From positions 6,340,826 to 6,404,825 of the forward strand of contig CM024187.1 of NCBI GenBank assembly GCA_013433145.1: a stretch of 64,000 nt of DNA, read 5' to 3'. Below are positions 60,349-64,000 of the stretch, piece by piece. The notes under the pieces were generated by a model that was given only the letters and a program-made list of their open reading frames with translations, had not been told where the DNA came from and searched no databases. The position numbers and the translations under genes were made by a program. The stretch is from Ascaris suum. Lineage: Eukaryota; Nematoda; Chromadorea; Rhabditida; Ascarididae. The first letter of the stretch is position 1; each line of letters begins with the position of its first letter.

Positions 60349-61347
60349 ATGAAATCACAGAGATACCCGTTGATAACTGATTTGGTCTTCGTGCTGTCTT
60401 GTGTGCTGCTTATGACAGTGCGATGTTTGTTGAGAACTGCACTCAAACAAGAAGAACGGCATTTCGCCAGCGTCAGAGGCCGTGACAGCGACTGCATTAT
60501 GTGCCAAGTTGAAAGGTCTCCCAAAATATTAGGTAATATTTCGGGGCTTTAATATTATATATATTTTTCGATAGGAACTGATTTTTAGTCTGATATGGAA
60601 GCCATCATCCCAATAAGGATTTTCTTTTCAGTGCTACGACGTTCGTGCCGCCACGAATATTTGTTCCGAACATGTGCGAGCACTTGCGCCACAAGTAAAT
60701 GCAACGCTGACATATCCCTTGGTTATTTGTGTTTCGGATATCTGCAACGTGAATTCTTTCAAAAATCATTTCATGCGAGATCATATTTAGGGGTTTCTAC
60801 TATCATAAACAAGTGCAGAAGCATGCCTTCTGCTCATTTATTATCAACCACTTTTGCAAGTTACCAACAAAAAACACAATTTGCAAAGTCCCTTCATATT
60901 CCCAGAAAAATCACCTGACCCCACCTATAAATATTCTACCAAAAATTTCTTTTCCCTTGATCCAATTGGCGTAAAACGATAATTCGACCGGTTAAAAACA
61001 TGTTGAAATCACTTAAACTTTCAAATGACTATAGATCCTCTCCGAGTTGCTGGAGCAATGTGGAAGGTACGTCACACCTACCGAATTTCATTGTTCTAAC
61101 TTCAACGGTCCCCAACTTGAAACGTCGGACAGCAGATAGACAAATACATGCGCATTTACAAGACGCCGTCATGATATAGCACTGCAAATAAACTTTGCAA
61201 GAACAGTGTGAGCGTATTCACCGCAAAAGAACGCCTTATTTTATTATCAGCACCGCTTATTCAATCTACAGGTGTGAAAGTGGAGAAACTGTAGCCGTTA
61301 AAGTGGATCAGAGCCTTTTGTTGACCTTGAGTATCGATTCCGCATAG
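60349..61347 (+). CDS. Possible small Cys-rich secreted protein gene, 3-4 short exons
   Basis: Exon 1 (60349-60532) opens MKSQRYPLITDLVFVLSCVL with LMTVRC next, a signal-peptide or membrane-anchor profile, and ends with CIMCQVERSPKIL before a GTAATA donor. Exon 2 starts at 60632 after CTTTTCAG and has a donor at CAA|GTAAAT (60694). A 32-base exon 61035-61066 and an exon 61272-61347 follow. Two phase chains fit. Chain A uses the strong exon 1 donor and gives SCRHEYLFRTCASTC, stopping early in the last exon. Chain B gives CYDVRAATNICSEHVRALAPQ-like sequence, ILSELLEQCG and CESGETVAVKVDQSLL to a stop at 61347, but needs a weaker exon 1 donor. Chain B has a faint saposin-like Cys and helix pattern; this is speculation. 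Family unknown. Confidence 0.3.
61085..61200. repeat. Dispersed repeat, copy 2
   Basis: Contains CTTCAACGGTCCCCAAC, then ACGTCGGACAGCAGATAGAC and CTGCAAATAAACTTTGC, matching the block order of 56546-56700. It lies between two candidate exons of the plus-strand gene, so would be intronic if that gene is real. Confidence 0.5.
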
Positions 61348-63699
61348 CAAATGAGAATATCAGCAGAAGCGGTTTTGATTCCAGTGACGACGAAGCAACA
61401 AGAAACAAATAAATCAACGATAAGGACACAACTTTCCTCATGAAAGAATTTCTCCAATAAACAGAAAGAGAGAGGTGCAGTGAGGTGTCTCGATCGCAGA
61501 CATCAACCAACAAAAAACGAGTATGCGGTGAAGAACTGTGAATAAGTGATCTCAAATGGTACACAATTTGATGATATACCGTTAGAGTTCATATTTCTTT
61601 TATATTAGTTCACTGAAGTAAAAATACTGCAACTATATCTCCTGCTGACAGGAGGCTTTCAAAAATTTCAGCGAGGGGGATCAAGCATGAAATACCTTCA
61701 AGAAGAGGCCAACCTCTATCAACTCAAATAAGATGAATAAAGTCAGAGCGGACCATTTGGGCTGCGATAAAAATGAGAGGGCAACTCAGATCAAAGAAAT
61801 AAAATAAGAAGATTACTTACAAATTTTCCACCTTCGGAAGAGAATCTCCGATTATATTTTCCTCGTTCGTCAGCCAAAGCAACATTCGTGGTTGAACCAA
61901 AAGCGAACGGTCGCTATTTTCAATCCCTCCCCGAGGGGATGCCAGTGCCTATATGAGTTTGGTCCCTTGATATCCCCTCGACTGTCCTATTCTCGAAAGT
62001 CTTCACTCAGATCTTTTGGTTCTCGCTTCAGAGATCGATTACGAGAATCTCATATCGTCAATGAAATTCAATTCGGCAATCTTCATATACATAATACTTA
62101 TCCTTTGAAAAATTATGACGTTCATAAGTCATCAAGGAGTTAACGGAGGGCGTAAAATTTGTTCTCATTGCCACTGTGGTATCGGCTATAACTGACAACT
62201 TTCACGATTGTATCCTGACTGCAGCCCTGTTGTCAGGAGGATACGAACAGACGGCATCTAATGTAAAATGGCCAAATGTTTAAGAATTTTTCTGAAGGTA
62301 AGTGTCTTGCATTATGGCCACAGAATTTTAGCAGCAGCCCCAGAGGTTCCTCAATAATGCGCGTTCGCAAAACGTTTCCGCAGTCAATGTAACTGATGTA
62401 ACACGTGCATTTTGCATTCTACTCGCCTATCAACCAATTACATCGATTATCAACGCATAATAAAATATGAGGAACGCTACTGCTATATTTTAGTCGGCCT
62501 CACAAGTCGTACAAATTTCCTGCAAATCATTTATCATTTTTGTGATCTGATTGATAACCCGACCCGGCTTAAAATGGATGTACATTTCTTGGCACATGCC
62601 ACAACTTTCACGAAGAGAAAACAATCTCTGGAGATGACATTGGCGACTCTGGATTCGTGGTTCCTGAGTTGGTACTAATGAACAAACAAACAGGTACATA
62701 TACATAAAAGTATACATGGGACGTTGCTAAAACGGACTAAACAAATGAAGTTTTATGGAAGCGCATAAAATGGTCATGAGGCAATATATTTATTGCCTTT
62801 AGATGTGAGCTGTTTATAGGGAAAAAACACGAAGAGTGGGAACGATGCCAAGAGTGATGTATCTGAGGCAACTTCTAATCGACAGGAAAGCGTACCCCTC
62901 AAACGTTGTCGGCATTAAAAGTTGCGTTCGCGAAATGACGATTGCGGGTCGTGGATCATTGCCAATCAACATCAAATCGTGACGTTTATGCTTCGAGAAT
63001 TACCCTCACACCTTTGCCATTTATTAGTGTTCCTCTAGACAGCCTCTGCCATCACACGAATCTATATCAGTGCAACCTCTTTCCATAAACGACATGAAAA
63101 GGCGCACCACACCTCGTAAACAAAAACTCGGCTCATTTTCTCGTGCGTGTAGAGCAAGAGCGTCAGAAGAAATATTGTATAAGTTACGTCCAACTTATGT
63201 TATTCCACGGGAATGTCAGCAAAAAAGAATTTTGTGCACATATAACAAAGAATGCGTTGCAAAGGTTTGAAGCCCTACGCACTCGCCGATAAGCTCAACA
63301 ATTAAAAGCACTTTTCCTTTAATACAGAGACCGTCCGCAACAAAGCGCTTTTGACAACGCCACTGGAACCTTTCAGATCACTTCACAGAGAACTCTGTTT
63401 CCTACTCACTAAATCAATCTTCTTTGGCTGAGGTGCCTTCCTTCCTCTCAGAGGACTCTTCAAATATCAGATCAGTTGGAAATTAGAGGTTGGTAAGTTT
63501 GTCCTCAAATAGCATAATACACAATGCTATATGAAATAATCGTAATGAAGGTAATGCGTGAATGCAGGTTTTATGAGGGTTATGCATTAAGCGGACGTAG
63601 TTCGGGACTTCAAGAAATCAGAGTTATGACCGATCGCAGGACTTTTGGGCACTTTTCATCCTTCGTGTTTTTAACTACATCTTCAGTTTTACTTTTTAC
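61348..63699. other. Intergenic or intronic DNA, nothing firmly recognised
   Basis: A minus-strand block at about 62680-62490 follows a CCAACTCAG acceptor and contains MCQEMYIHFKPGRVINQITK, ending in a stop. It could be an exon of the right-edge gene, but phase and identity are unproven. Confidence 0.35.
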
Positions 63700-64000
63700 C
63701 TTAACAGTAACTCCTGATGAGATATCGACCGGTGATGCTAAGGAATATTTCACATTCACTGGAGTGAACTTCCCGGAAGAATAAGCAAAGCCATTTTCAT
63801 CTTGGGCCGATAAGGGATACAATCGGCGTTCGGGATTTACATTGCTTAGGGATCTAGCCGGAAGTCCAGGATATAACTTAGGATTCTGGAATTGGAAATG
63901 GCAGAATTCAGTTTCGACCCCTTAGAGAGAGTGATGCAAATAATCAGCAATCCTCCAGCACTTACGATAGCAGCCAACACTGTTGAATACGTTCCACAGC
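63700..64000 (-). CDS. Partial gene at right edge, possible membrane protein
   Basis: An exon entering from the right edge encodes CGTYSTVLAAI and ends at 63966 on the perfect donor ATC|GTAAGT. A second exon, 63885-63700, has the acceptor CCAATTCCAG and a donor AAG|GTAAAAAG. It is in phase and reads NPKLYPGLPARSLSNVNPER, then SAQDENGFAYSSGKF. The first fragment is hydrophobic and could be the end of a transmembrane helix. If the frame instead continues through GTAAGT, it gives AAIVSAGGLLIICITL, an even clearer helix. The family is not recognised. The start lies outside the window. Confidence 0.35.

Overview
The window reads as nuclear DNA of a metazoan, most likely a nematode (a strongylid or other clade V worm would fit, but this is not proven). 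The reasons are small exons of about 100-250 bases, separated by introns of about 100 bases to 2 kb, with GT donors and short pyrimidine acceptors ending in TTTCAG, TTTGCAG or TTTTTAG. Intergenic DNA is long and AT-leaning with simple repeats. No bacterial operons, rRNA, tRNA or CRISPR were seen. The ORFs are mostly single exons, so the gene models below were built by matching splice sites and reading phase across exons. All protein identities rest on recognising family motifs by eye; no search was run.

Three genes are well supported, all on the minus strand. (1) About 2.4-3.5 kb: the C-terminal two thirds of a gamma-glutamylcyclotransferase (GGCT); the first exon with the nucleotide-like YGSN loop was not found. 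(2) About 17.2-28.1 kb: an almost complete CARM1/PRMT4 arginine methyltransferase in 10-11 exons. The phase is consistent over the first nine exons and the double-E loop and THW loop are intact. (3) About 42.0-51.8 kb: a TESK-type (LISK family) protein kinase with all kinase motifs spread over six exons, then a long Ser-rich tail over about seven more exons. Its first exon was not found.

Between and beyond these genes lie weaker candidates: possible exons just upstream of CARM1 (28.2-33.2 kb) that could be a second gene or an operon partner; three small plus-strand ORFs with signal-peptide-like starts (38.2, 54.7 and 60.3 kb); and a membrane-protein fragment running off the right edge. The 7.1-7.9 kb stretch looks like decayed transposable-element sequence. 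Repeats include two long (AT)n arrays, three poly-G tracts (10, 17 and 18 G), a 28-bp minisatellite, a perfect 16-bp hairpin and a pair of diverged dispersed repeats.

The three firm genes have unrelated biochemical roles: glutathione-cycle chemistry, histone/coactivator methylation and actin-regulating kinase signalling. I see no sign that they act as one system, and no clear novel multi-gene system.
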